From Pseudomonas reinekei (lineage in GTDB: Bacteria; Pseudomonadota; Gammaproteobacteria; Pseudomonadales; Pseudomonadaceae), in assembly GCF_001945365.1 (NCBI RefSeq), contig NZ_MSTQ01000007.1:62001-126000 (forward strand): a stretch of 64,000 nucleotides of DNA, in the 5' to 3' direction. Below the pieces are notes generated by a model, which saw only the letters and a list, made by a program, of their open reading frames with translations, did not search any database and was not told where the DNA came from. Made by a program: the position numbers and the translations under genes. Shown here one piece after another: positions 54,832 to 64,000 of the stretch (position 1 is its first letter; the number at the start of each line of letters is the position of its first letter).

Positions 54832-56376
54832 ATGCAGCAACTCAATCCTTCCGAAATAAGTGAAATTATCAAGGGCCGCATCGACAAGCTCGATGTGACC
54901 TCCCAAGCCCGTAACGAAGGCACTGTCGTCAGCGTATCTGACGGTATCGTGCGGATTCACGGTCTGGCCGACGTCATGTACGGCGAGATGATCGAGTTTC
55001 CGGGCGGCGTCTTCGGTATGGCACTCAACCTGGAGCAAGACTCCGTAGGTGCCGTTGTATTGGGCGCATACCAGTCTCTGGCTGAAGGCATGAGCGCCAA
55101 GTGCACTGGCCGCATCCTGGAAGTTCCGGTTGGTAAGGAACTGCTGGGTCGCGTTGTCGACGCACTGGGTAACCCAGTTGACGGCAAAGGTCCACTGGGC
55201 AACACCGAGACCGACGCGGTCGAGAAAGTTGCTCCAGGCGTGATCTGGCGTAAGTCGGTAGACCAGCCTGTACAGACTGGCTACAAGGCTGTCGATGCCA
55301 TGATTCCTGTCGGCCGTGGTCAGCGTGAGCTGATCATCGGTGACCGTCAGATCGGTAAAACCGCTCTGGCGATCGACGCGATCATCAACCAGAAGAACAG
55401 CGGCATTTTCTGCGTATACGTAGCCATCGGTCAGAAGCAATCGACCATCGCCAACGTGGTTCGCAAGCTGGAAGAAAACGGCGCCCTGGCCAACACGATC
55501 ATCGTGGCTGCCAGTGCTTCGGAATCTCCTGCGCTGCAATTCCTGGCACCGTACTCCGGTTGCACCATGGGTGAATTCTTCCGCGACCGCGGTGAAGACG
55601 CGCTGATCGTTTATGACGATCTGTCCAAGCAGGCAGTGGCTTACCGCCAGATTTCCCTGCTGCTGCGCCGTCCACCAGGCCGTGAAGCTTACCCAGGCGA
55701 CGTGTTCTATCTCCACTCCCGTCTGCTGGAGCGCGCATCCCGCGTTTCGGAAGAATACGTAGAGAAGTTCACCAACGGCGCAGTGACCGGCAAAACCGGT
55801 TCCCTGACCGCACTGCCGATCATCGAAACCCAGGCTGGCGACGTTTCCGCGTTCGTTCCGACCAACGTGATTTCCATCACCGACGGTCAGATCTTCCTGG
55901 AATCGGCCATGTTCAACTCGGGCATCCGTCCTGCAGTGAACGCCGGTGTTTCGGTATCCCGTGTGGGTGGTGCCGCTCAGACCAAGATCATCAAGAAGCT
56001 GTCCGGTGGTATCCGTACCGCTCTGGCTCAGTACCGTGAACTGGCGGCATTCGCCCAGTTCGCTTCTGACCTGGACGAAGCGACCCGTAAGCAACTTGAG
56101 CATGGTCAGCGCGTTACCGAGCTGATGAAGCAGAAGCAATACGCACCAATGTCGATCGCTGACATGGCGCTGTCGCTGTATGCCGCTGAGCGTGGGTTCC
56201 TGACTGACGTTGAAATCGCCAAAATCGGCAGCTTCGAGCAAGCGCTGATTGCTTTCTTCAACCGCGATCACGCCGATTTGATGGCGAAGATCAACGTGAA
56301 AGGTGACTTCAATGACGAAATCGACGCTGGCATGAAAGCCGGTATCGAGAAGTTCAAGGCCACCCAAACCTGGTAA
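54832..56376 (+). CDS. atpA: F1Fo ATP synthase subunit alpha
   Basis: A 514-residue non-catalytic nucleotide-binding subunit, three per F1. The P-loop GDRQIGKT is at residues 170-177, with the segment [12 protein letters not shown] before it and the ATP synthase signature around [14 protein letters not shown]. Full length. A GCAA-loop hairpin follows the stop. Confidence 0.97.
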   Translation: MQQLNPSEISEIIKGRIDKLDVTSQARNEGTVVSVSDGIVRIHGLADVMYGEMIEFPGGVFGMALNLEQDSVGAVVLGAYQSLAEGMSAKCTGRILEVPVGKELLGRVVDALGNPVDGKGPLGNTETDAVEKVAPGVIWRKSVDQPVQTGYKAVDAMIPVGRGQRELIIGDRQIGKTALAIDAIINQKNSGIFCVYVAIGQKQSTIANVVRKLEENGALANTIIVAASASESPALQFLAPYSGCTMGEFFRDRGEDALIVYDDLSKQAVAYRQISLLLRRPPGREAYPGDVFYLHSRLLERASRVSEEYVEKFTNGAVTGKTGSLTALPIIETQAGDVSAFVPTNVISITDGQIFLESAMFNSGIRPAVNAGVSVSRVGGAAQTKIIKKLSGGIRTALAQYRELAAFAQFASDLDEATRKQLEHGQRVTELMKQKQYAPMSIADMALSLYAAERGFLTDVEIAKIGSFEQALIAFFNRDHADLMAKINVKGDFNDEIDAGMKAGIEKFKATQTW

Positions 56377-56381
56377 GCCGC

Positions 56382-56405
56382 AGCGGGAGCCGCAAGGCTC
56401 CCGCT
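56382..56405 (+). promoter_or_regulatory. GCAA-tetraloop hairpin between atpA and atpG
   Basis: A perfect 10-bp stem AGCGGGAGCC/GGCTCCCGCT with a GCAA (GNRA) loop, 5 bp after the atpA stop. No T-run, so likely a stability or attenuation element. Confidence 0.65.
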
Positions 56406-56426
56406 TGCTAACCTGATAGGTGTTAC

Positions 56427-57287
56427 ATGGCAGGCGCAAAAGAGATTCGCAGTAAGATTGCGAGCATCAAAAGCACGCAAAAGATTACCAGCGCCATGGA
56501 AAAAGTGGCGGTCAGCAAAATGCGCAAGGCACAAATGCGCATGGCTGCTAGCCGTCCTTATGCGGAGCGTATCCGCCAGGTAATTGGGCATCTGGCCAAC
56601 GCCAACCCGGAATACCGCCACCCGTTCATGATCGACCGCGAAATCAAGCGTGTTGGTTATGTCGTAGTGAGCAGTGACCGTGGTCTGTGCGGCGGCTTGA
56701 ACACCAACCTGTTCAAGGCCCTGGTCAAGGACATGGCGGTAAACCGCGAAAACGGCGTCGAGATCGATCTGTGTGTCGTTGGTAGCAAGGGTGCGGCCTT
56801 TTTCCGCAACTTCGGCGGTAACGTCGTTGCAGCTATCAGCCACCTGGGTGAAGAGCCGTCGATCAATGATCTGATCGGCAGCGTCAAGGTGATGCTGGAT
56901 GCCTACCTGGACGGCCGTATTGACCGCCTGTCCGTGGTGTCCAACAAGTTCATCAACACCATGACGCAACAGCCTACCGTGGAGCAGTTGATTCCACTGG
57001 TGGCTACCCCGGATCAAGAACTCAAGCACCACTGGGACTATCTCTACGAACCGGATGCCAAAGAGCTGCTTGACGGCTTGATGGTCCGCTACGTTGAGTC
57101 GCAGGTCTACCAGGCGGTGGTCGAGAACAACGCGGCTGAACAAGCTGCGCGGATGATCGCGATGAAGAACGCTACCGACAACGCCGGTGATTTGATCAGC
57201 GAATTGCAGCTGGTCTACAACAAGGCGCGTCAGGCTGCGATCACCCAAGAGATCTCGGAAATCGTCGGCGGCGCTGCCGCGGTTTAA
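56427..57287 (+). CDS. atpG: F1Fo ATP synthase subunit gamma
   Basis: A 286-residue central rotor shaft, one per enzyme (N-terminus [21 protein letters not shown]-terminal [18 protein letters not shown]). The segment [16 protein letters not shown] is conserved. Full length. Confidence 0.97.
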   Translation: MAGAKEIRSKIASIKSTQKITSAMEKVAVSKMRKAQMRMAASRPYAERIRQVIGHLANANPEYRHPFMIDREIKRVGYVVVSSDRGLCGGLNTNLFKALVKDMAVNRENGVEIDLCVVGSKGAAFFRNFGGNVVAAISHLGEEPSINDLIGSVKVMLDAYLDGRIDRLSVVSNKFINTMTQQPTVEQLIPLVATPDQELKHHWDYLYEPDAKELLDGLMVRYVESQVYQAVVENNAAEQAARMIAMKNATDNAGDLISELQLVYNKARQAAITQEISEIVGGAAAV

Positions 57288-58694
<1,407 letters not shown>

Positions 58695-58699
58695 TCCCG

Positions 58700-58717
58700 G
58701 CGCCCGGCAACGGGCGC
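58700..58717 (+). promoter_or_regulatory. GCAA-tetraloop hairpin between atpD and atpC
   Basis: A perfect 7-bp stem GCGCCCG/CGGGCGC with a GCAA loop, 5 bp after the atpD stop. The same design as the hairpin after atpA. Confidence 0.65.
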
Positions 58718-58739
58718 TAATTTAGGTTGAGGCAATCAG

Positions 58740-59165
58740 ATGGCTATGACAGTCCATTGCGATATCGTCAGCGCGGAAGGAGAAATCTTTTCCGGTCTGG
58801 TCGAGATGGTGATTGCGCACGGTGCACTGGGTGATCTTGGTATCGCTCTGGGTCACGCGCCGCTGATCACTAATCTGAAGCCAGGTCCCATCCGCCTGGT
58901 CAAGCAGGGCGGGGAAGAGGAGGTGTATTACATCTCCGGTGGTTTCCTCGAGGTTCAGCCGAACATGGTCAAGGTTCTTGCCGACACCGTGCAACGTGCT
59001 GCCGACCTGGATGAAGCCTCCGCTCAGGAAGCCGTTAAGGCAGCCGAGAAGGCCTTGCATGAACGTGGCGCAGAATTCGATTACGGTTCTGCTTCCGCAC
59101 GTCTGGCCGAGGCTGCAGCTCAGCTGCGCACCGTCCAGCAGATCCGCAAGAAGTTCGGCCACTAA
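58740..59165 (+). CDS. atpC: F1Fo ATP synthase subunit epsilon
   Basis: A 141-residue subunit: N-terminal beta-sandwich ([20 protein letters not shown]) and C-terminal helical hairpin that can inhibit ATP hydrolysis. One copy per enzyme. Last gene of the atp operon, followed by a strong terminator. Confidence 0.96.
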   Translation: MAMTVHCDIVSAEGEIFSGLVEMVIAHGALGDLGIALGHAPLITNLKPGPIRLVKQGGEEEVYYISGGFLEVQPNMVKVLADTVQRAADLDEASAQEAVKAAEKALHERGAEFDYGSASARLAEAAAQLRTVQQIRKKFGH

Positions 59166-59190
59166 GGTTGCGCTTGTTGTGTGATTGATT

Positions 59191-59219
59191 AAAAAGGGTA
59201 GCCTCGGCTACCCTTTTTT
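59191..59219 (+). terminator. Rho-independent terminator of the atp operon
   Basis: A-run, GGGTAGCC/GGCTACCC-type stem (59196-59213) and a T-run of six. Strong. Confidence 0.92.
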
Positions 59220-59279
59220 CTTTTCCGACGTTCACCACGATGGTCGCAGTCGCTGACCACCCAGGATTGGTAGCCAGTC

Positions 59280-60647
59280 ATGTCTCTTGAAATCGTTATT
59301 CTTGCTGCTGGCCAGGGCACGCGTATGCGTTCGGCCTTGCCGAAAGTTTTACACCCGATTGCCGGCAACTCGATGCTCGGCCATGTTATCCACAGCGCGC
59401 GACAACTTGATCCACAGCGCATTCACGTGGTGATCGGCCATGGAGCCGATGCAGTGCGTGAACGCTTGGCCGCTGAGGATCTGAATTTCGTCCTTCAGGA
59501 CAAACAACTGGGGACCGGCCATGCCGTGGCCCAGGCAGTGCCATTCATTGAAGCGGACACCGTGCTGGTTCTTTACGGTGATGTGCCGTTGATTGAAGTC
59601 GAAACCCTGCAGCGCTTGCTCAAGCTTGTGGCGCCAGGACAGATGGGCCTGCTCACCGTCGAACTGGACGACGCGACCGGATACGGCCGAATCGTTCGTG
59701 GCACTGACGGCAAGGTCGCTGCCATTGTCGAACACAAGGACGCCACCGAAGCTCAACGCGCCATCAACGAAGGCAACACCGGCATCCTTGCGGTTCCAGC
59801 GGATCGTTTGGCCGACTGGACGGGGCGTCTGTCGAACAACAACGTCCAGGGCGAGTATTACCTGACTGACGTAATCGAAATGGCGGTCAAGGACGGTCTG
59901 GTCGTGGCCACCGAGCAACCTCACGACGCGATGGAAGTGCAGGGCGCCAATGACCGCAAGCAGCTTTCCGAGCTTGAACGTCACTACCAACTGCGTGCCG
60001 GTCGGCGTTTGATGGCCCAAGGCGTGACCTTGCGCGACCCTGCGCGTTTCGATGTTCGCGGCGAAGTGACTGTGGGTCGGGATGTGCTGATCGACATCAA
60101 CGTAATCCTCGAAGGCAAAGTGGTCATCGAAGACGACGTGGAGATTGGCCCGAACTGCGTCATCAAGGACAGCACCCTGCACAAAGGTGTGGTGATCAAA
60201 GCGAACAGCCATATCGAAGGTGCGATTCTCGGTGAAGGCAGCGACGCCGGTCCATTCGCGCGTTTGCGCCCGGGCACGGTGCTGGAAGCACGGGCCCATG
60301 TGGGTAACTTCGTCGAACTGAAAAATGCGCACCTGGGCGAAGGTGCCAAGGCTGGACATCTGGCTTATCTGGGCGATGCCGAGATCGGCGCCCGCACCAA
60401 CATCGGTGCCGGCACCATCACCTGCAACTACGATGGCGCCAACAAGTGGAAAACCGTGTTGGGCGAAGATGTGTTCATCGGTTCCAACAACTCATTGGTC
60501 GCGCCTGTGGATATCCTCGATGGTGCGACCACGGCGGCGGGATCGACAATTACCTCGACTGTGGACAAATCCCAATTGGCAGTAGGGCGTGCTCGTCAGA
60601 AGAACATCGACGGTTGGAAGCGGCCGGAGAAGATCAAGAAGAGCTGA
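59280..60647 (+). CDS. glmU: Bifunctional UDP-N-acetylglucosamine pyrophosphorylase / GlcN-1-P N-acetyltransferase
   Basis: A 455-residue enzyme making UDP-GlcNAc for peptidoglycan and LPS. The N-terminal uridyltransferase has [20 protein letters not shown]; the C-terminal half is a left-handed beta-helix of hexapeptide repeats ending in the acetyl-CoA site ([18 protein letters not shown]). A perfect DnaA box lies inside at 59386-59394. Confidence 0.97.
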   Translation: MSLEIVILAAGQGTRMRSALPKVLHPIAGNSMLGHVIHSARQLDPQRIHVVIGHGADAVRERLAAEDLNFVLQDKQLGTGHAVAQAVPFIEADTVLVLYGDVPLIEVETLQRLLKLVAPGQMGLLTVELDDATGYGRIVRGTDGKVAAIVEHKDATEAQRAINEGNTGILAVPADRLADWTGRLSNNNVQGEYYLTDVIEMAVKDGLVVATEQPHDAMEVQGANDRKQLSELERHYQLRAGRRLMAQGVTLRDPARFDVRGEVTVGRDVLIDINVILEGKVVIEDDVEIGPNCVIKDSTLHKGVVIKANSHIEGAILGEGSDAGPFARLRPGTVLEARAHVGNFVELKNAHLGEGAKAGHLAYLGDAEIGARTNIGAGTITCNYDGANKWKTVLGEDVFIGSNNSLVAPVDILDGATTAAGSTITSTVDKSQLAVGRARQKNIDGWKRPEKIKKS

Positions 60648-60671
60648 GTTATCCACAGCGCTTTAGAACTG

Positions 60672-60750
60672 AAAGATCGCAGCGTTCGGCAGCTCCAGCA
60701 CGGTGGATTAAATCTCCATGCACGAGTTGCCTTAGGCTGCGATCTTTTTT
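60672..60750 (+). terminator. Long-armed terminator after glmU
   Basis: AAAGATCGCAGC (60672-60683) pairs with GCTGCGATCTTT (60736-60747), ending in a T-run. The 52-bp loop is unusually large, and the arm sequence resembles a repeat common in pseudomonads. Perfect DnaA boxes flank it at 60649-60657 and 60756-60764. Confidence 0.65.
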
Positions 60751-60851
60751 GTGGGTTATCCACAGAGATTTTTGTCGAGCCGCGCTTGACGAAGGTTCAC
60801 CAATAGGTTTTGATTGCTTCCGTTATCTTTCGAATCGAAACTTACCAGATC

Positions 60852-61628
60852 ATGTCAAAGCGCAACACACCCCAACGCCGTCATAACATTCTTGCCTTGC
60901 TCAATGAACAGGGCGAAGTGAGCGTGGACGAGTTGGCCAAGCGCTTCGAAACTTCTGAAGTTACGATTCGCAAGGACTTGGCTGCACTGGAAAGCAATGG
61001 GCTGTTGCTGCGTCGTTATGGCGGCGCAATCACTATGCCCCAGGAACTGGTGGCCGACATCGGTTTGCCGGTTTCCAAGTACAAACAGGCGATTGCCCGC
61101 GCCGCAGTGACGCGAATCCGCGAACATGCGCGCATCATCATCGACAGCGGCAGCACGACGGCGGCGATGATTCCGGAACTCGGTCAGCAACCGGGTCTGG
61201 TGGTCATGACCAACTCCCTGCATGTCGCCAACGCGCTCAGTGAACTTGAACACGAGCCGGTGTTGTTGATGACAGGCGGCACCTGGGATCCGCATTCCGA
61301 GTCCTTTCAGGGGCAGGTTGCGGAGCAGGTACTACGCTCTTACGACTTTGATCAATTGTTCATCGGTGCCGATGGCATCGATCTGGTTCGCGGTACCACC
61401 ACCTTCAACGAATTGCTTGGGCTGAGCCGGGTCATGGCTGAAGTCGCCCGCGAAGTAGTCGTGATGGTGGAGGCCGACAAAATCGGCCGCAAGATTCCCA
61501 ACCTGGAACTGCCCTGGAGCAGCGTCCATACCCTTATTACCGATGATCGCCTGCCACTTGAGGCACGCAATCAGATTCAGGCCCGCGGTATCACTTTGAT
61601 TTGCGCGGCTGTCAGTCAGGAGAAATAG
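60852..61628 (+). CDS. glmR: DeoR/GlpR family regulator next to glmS
   Basis: A 258-residue repressor-type protein: N-terminal winged helix ([37 protein letters not shown]) and C-terminal sugar-phosphate-sensing DeoRC domain ([16 protein letters not shown]). ATG at 60852. It ends one base before the glmS start, so it probably controls amino-sugar synthesis. The gene at this place in P. aeruginosa is called glmR. Confidence 0.85.
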   Translation: MSKRNTPQRRHNILALLNEQGEVSVDELAKRFETSEVTIRKDLAALESNGLLLRRYGGAITMPQELVADIGLPVSKYKQAIARAAVTRIREHARIIIDSGSTTAAMIPELGQQPGLVVMTNSLHVANALSELEHEPVLLMTGGTWDPHSESFQGQVAEQVLRSYDFDQLFIGADGIDLVRGTTTFNELLGLSRVMAEVAREVVVMVEADKIGRKIPNLELPWSSVHTLITDDRLPLEARNQIQARGITLICAAVSQEK

Positions 61629-61629
61629 C

Positions 61630-63462
61630 ATGTGTGGAATTGTTGGCGCAGTCGCAGAACGTAACATCACCGCCATCCTGGTCGAGGGCCTGAAGCGTCT
61701 GGAATACCGTGGGTATGACAGCGCCGGCGTGGCGGTCTACACCAATGACGAGAAGCTTGAGCGCCTGCGCCGTCCGGGCAAGGTCAGCGAACTGGAACAG
61801 GCATTGGTCGAAAGTTCGCTGGTGGGGCGCCTGGGGATTGCCCATACCCGCTGGGCTACACACGGCGCGCCGTGCGAGCGCAATGCTCACCCGCATTTTT
61901 CCGGTGATCTGGCGGTGGTGCACAACGGCATTATCGAAAACCACGAAGCCCTGCGCGCGCAACTTACAGGTTTGGGTTACGTGTTCACTTCTGACACTGA
62001 CACCGAAGTGATCGCGCACCTGCTGAACCACAAGCTCAAGGACCTGCGCGACCTGACCGTAGCCCTCAAGGCGACCGTCAAAGAACTGCATGGCGCTTAT
62101 GGCCTGTCGGTCATCAGTGCTCAGCAGCCGGATCGTCTGGTTGCGGCTCGCAGCGGTAGCCCGCTGGTGATTGGCCTGGGCCTTGGGGAAAACTTCCTCG
62201 CTTCCGATCAGTTGGCCCTGCGCCAGGTTACCGATCGCTTCATGTACCTGGAAGAGGGCGATATCGCCGAGATCCGTCGTGACAGCGTGCAGATCTGGGA
62301 CGTGACCGGCCAAGCGGTCGAGCGCCAGACCGTGCAATACAGCGACGGTGCCGAGGCAGCCGACAAAGGCGAGTTCCGTCACTACATGCTCAAGGAAATC
62401 CACGAACAACCGTCCGTGGTGCAGCGCACCCTGGAAGGTCGACTGAGCCAGAACCAAGTGCTGGTTCAGGCGTTCGGCCCGCAAGCGGCCGAGTTGTTCG
62501 CCAAAGTACGCAACGTGCAAATCGTCGCCTGTGGCACCAGTTATCACGCCGGCATGGTTGCCCGTTACTGGCTCGAAGAGTTGGCCGGTATCCCGTGCCA
62601 GGTCGAAGTCGCCAGCGAGTTCCGCTATCGCAAAGTCGTGGTGCAGCCAGACACGCTGTTCGTCACCATCTCCCAATCCGGTGAAACCGCCGACACCCTT
62701 GCAGCGCTGCGCAATGCCAAAGAGCTGGGATTCCTTGCCAGCCTGGCGATCTGCAACGTCGGCATCAGCTCGCTGGTGCGCGAATCCGACCTGACCCTGC
62801 TGACCCAGGCCGGTCGCGAAATCGGCGTGGCATCGACCAAAGCGTTCACCACGCAATTGGTTGGCCTGTTGTTGCTGACCCTGTCGTTGGGTCAGGTTCG
62901 CGGCACGTTGGCGGCGGGCGTCGAAGCGACCCTGGTCGAAGAGCTGCGTCGCTTGCCGACTCGCCTCGGAGAGGCACTGGCGATGGACGCCACCGTGGAG
63001 AAAATCGCCGAACTGTTCGCCGAGAAGAACCACACGCTGTTCCTTGGCCGTGGTGCGCAATTCCCGGTGGCGATGGAAGGGGCGCTCAAGCTTAAGGAAA
63101 TCTCCTACATCCATGCCGAAGCGTACCCGGCGGGCGAGCTGAAACATGGCCCGCTGGCGCTTGTGGATAACGATATGCCGGTGGTGACGGTCGCACCGAA
63201 CAACGAACTGCTGGAAAAGCTGAAGTCCAACCTTCAGGAAGTTCGCGCCCGTGGTGGCGAGCTGATCGTCTTCGCTGACGAGAAGGCCGGCATGACCAAC
63301 GGTGAAGGCACCCACGTGGTGCAGATGCCGCATATCCACGACATCCTGTCGCCGATCCTCTACACCATCCCCCTGCAGTTGTTGTCGTACTACGTGGCCG
63401 TGCTGAAAGGCACCGACGTTGACCAGCCACGCAATCTGGCGAAATCGGTGACTGTGGAATAA
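61630..63462 (+). CDS. glmS: Glutamine-fructose-6-phosphate aminotransferase
   Basis: A 610-residue enzyme making glucosamine-6-phosphate. Cys2 (MCGIVG) is the glutaminase nucleophile; two SIS domains bind fructose-6-phosphate ([40 protein letters not shown]). The C-terminus [13 protein letters not shown] is intact. Its 3' end forms the TnsD recognition part of attTn7, so the inserted element leaves the enzyme complete. The Shine-Dalgarno AGGAGA lies inside the end of glmR. Confidence 0.97.
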   Translation: MCGIVGAVAERNITAILVEGLKRLEYRGYDSAGVAVYTNDEKLERLRRPGKVSELEQALVESSLVGRLGIAHTRWATHGAPCERNAHPHFSGDLAVVHNGIIENHEALRAQLTGLGYVFTSDTDTEVIAHLLNHKLKDLRDLTVALKATVKELHGAYGLSVISAQQPDRLVAARSGSPLVIGLGLGENFLASDQLALRQVTDRFMYLEEGDIAEIRRDSVQIWDVTGQAVERQTVQYSDGAEAADKGEFRHYMLKEIHEQPSVVQRTLEGRLSQNQVLVQAFGPQAAELFAKVRNVQIVACGTSYHAGMVARYWLEELAGIPCQVEVASEFRYRKVVVQPDTLFVTISQSGETADTLAALRNAKELGFLASLAICNVGISSLVRESDLTLLTQAGREIGVASTKAFTTQLVGLLLLTLSLGQVRGTLAAGVEATLVEELRRLPTRLGEALAMDATVEKIAELFAEKNHTLFLGRGAQFPVAMEGALKLKEISYIHAEAYPAGELKHGPLALVDNDMPVVTVAPNNELLEKLKSNLQEVRARGGELIVFADEKAGMTNGEGTHVVQMPHIHDILSPILYTIPLQLLSYYVAVLKGTDVDQPRNLAKSVTVE

Positions 63463-63486
63463 GTTATCCACAGCTGATCAAACTTT
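63427..63486. other. attTn7: attTn7-like attachment site (glmS 3' end plus 24 bp)
   Basis: The last 12 codons of glmS ([11 protein letters not shown] and stop) are the segment bound by TnsD in Tn7. The 24 bp after the stop lead to the predicted element end at 63487, that is 25 bp past the last base of the stop codon. If the element duplicated 5 bp, the copy here would be ACTTT (63482-63486). A perfect DnaA box sits in between (63464-63472). Confidence 0.75.
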
Positions 63487-63496
63487 TGGCTTCTAA

Positions 63497-63556
63497 CAAT
63501 AAAGATTGACACAAAACAATAAAGGTTGACACGACACAACATAGATTGACACAAAG
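63497..63556 (+). repeat. Three tandem 20-bp TnsB-binding-like repeats
   Basis: Units begin at 63497, 63517 and 63537 with exact 20-bp phasing: CAATAAAGATTGACAC, CAATAAAGGTTGACAC, CAACATAGATTGACAC, then 4 variable bases. The ACAATAAAG core matches the TnsB site core of Tn7. Abutting copies resemble the crowded sites of a Tn7 right end. Confidence 0.82.
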
Positions 63557-63559
63557 CCT

Positions 63560-63583
63560 AAACCCCCGTATTTACGGGGGTTT
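63560..63583. terminator. Hairpin just inside the transposon end
   Basis: AAACCCCCGTA/TACGGGGGTTT, a perfect 11-bp stem with a very short loop, followed by CCATTTC. It probably stops glmS transcription entering the element, or outward transcription. Confidence 0.7.
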
Positions 63584-63742
63584 CCATTTCTGGGCTGAGC
63601 CATCGGTCTAGATTCTCCGTTTCGTTTCGCTCCGGGAGTAGGCTAGAAAGCGCTATACCATCGGCAGATGGTGAGCGAATTTTTCCTATAACTATTTTTT
63701 CAGGGCGAGGAGAGGCGGTCACGGCGGACGAAGGAGGAAGCA

Positions 63743-64000
63743 TTGCGCGGTCGTAGGTTTTCGTCAGAGATAGACATTCAAAGGCACATTACGAATGGAT
63801 TCGGTAGCGGAGCTGGTGCCAGTTATCTGCCGTGGCTGCGCGTCCAAGATGTGCCTTCCAGAGGACGCTCCCACAAGATCCAAGGTGTGAAGATCGATCG
63901 CCTCCATCACCTCTTTTCTGACCTAGAACGCGCCTATTTTTTGGTATGTGAGTTTTCGGAAAATGTTGTGGATATACGCGAGCAGTATCCATTGCTGCCG
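63743..64000 (+). CDS. tnsA: TnsA-type transposon endonuclease (5' part, cut by window edge)
   Basis: The first 86 codons of a heteromeric transposase endonuclease that cuts the 5' ends of a Tn7-like element, with TnsB joining the 3' ends. Visible family blocks: YLPWLRVQDVPSRGRSHK, RLHHLFSDLERAYFL and VVDIREQYPLLP, closely like Tn7 TnsA. Glu62 (codon 63926-63928) corresponds to catalytic Glu63 of Tn7; the other catalytic residues are beyond the window. The start is a TTG preceded by AAGGAGG (63731-63737). Base composition at 63781-64000 is 113 G+C of 220 by my count, lower than the neighbouring genes. Confidence 0.9.
   Translation, partial: MRGRRFSSEIDIQRHITNGFGSGAGASYLPWLRVQDVPSRGRSHKIQGVKIDRLHHLFSDLERAYFLVCEFSENVVDIREQYPLLP

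Larger units (their letters stand above)
63487..64000 (+). mobile_element. Tn7-like transposon, glmS-proximal end (runs off the window)
   Basis: Predicted terminus at about 63487, followed by three TnsB-type repeats, a hairpin and tnsA reading away from glmS. This is the orientation of the Tn7 right end at attTn7. Only about 510 bp are in view; tnsB, tnsC, a target selector and cargo should lie to the right. The exact boundary is uncertain by a few bases. Confidence 0.88.

Noticed and set aside
63453..63462. TGTGGAAT at the glmS stop taken as a Tn7-type TGTGG terminus
   Set aside because: It encodes the normal VE-stop end of GlmS, and Tn7-type insertion occurs downstream of the stop, so it is native sequence.
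63497..63556. Short CRISPR array or plasmid-type iterons
   Set aside because: The repeats abut with only 4 variable bases, so there are no spacers. Their core matches TnsB sites and tnsA follows, which explains them better.
63558..63743. Small minus-strand open frame inside the transposon end
   Set aside because: It overlaps the hairpin and the tnsA Shine-Dalgarno region, has no recognisable domain and no ribosome-binding site seen.

Overview
The window looks like the replication-origin region of a Pseudomonas chromosome, probably from the P. fluorescens group. The reasons are the gene order dnaA-dnaN-recF-gyrB on one side of the origin and rpmH-rnpA-yidD-yidC-mnmE-mnmG-rsmG-parA-parB-atp-glmU-glmS on the other, two parS sites of pseudomonad type inside recF, high G+C coding sequence, and many REP-type palindromes. 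The species call is inference from synteny and remembered protein similarity; no search was run.

Layout. 1-3334: minus-strand MCE (Mla-like) lipid transport operon, cut by the left edge. 3389-10694: minus-strand envelope and transport genes (DUF5924 protein, M16 peptidase, Na/Pi cotransporter, TerC, CitMHS citrate carrier, DOPA-dioxygenase-like protein). 10780-16761: a small NAD(P)-binding protein, then a choline-sulfate module (LysR regulator, betC, choX, SulP carrier). 16825-33788: housekeeping genes (aroE, hemF, qor, tsaC, dprA, a LysM protein, def-fmt-rsmB-trkA, TPR and PilZ proteins, a lipid A-type acyltransferase, tag, glyQS, gmhB, plsC). 33971-36349: a divergent histidine kinase/response regulator pair. 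36411-42618: gyrB, recF, dnaN, dnaA on the minus strand. 42619-43184: oriC. 43185-51899: rpmH to parB, with a second DnaA-box-rich gap between mnmE and mnmG. 51945-59219: the complete F1Fo ATP synthase operon. 59280-63462: glmU, a DeoR-family regulator and glmS.

The right edge holds the main discovery. Directly after glmS, at the position where Tn7 inserts, an element begins with three tandem 20-bp TnsB-like sites, a hairpin and the first 86 codons of a TnsA-type endonuclease. This is the glmS-proximal end of a Tn7-like transposon. Its remaining transposition genes and its cargo lie beyond position 64000.

Other structure the genes do not explain: at least 29 perfect DnaA boxes spread over the window, hairpins in the atp operon directly after atpE, atpA and atpD, a palindrome filling the spacer of the atp promoter, and a two-residue insertion in a conserved segment of MnmG. 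No tRNA, rRNA or CRISPR array was found.
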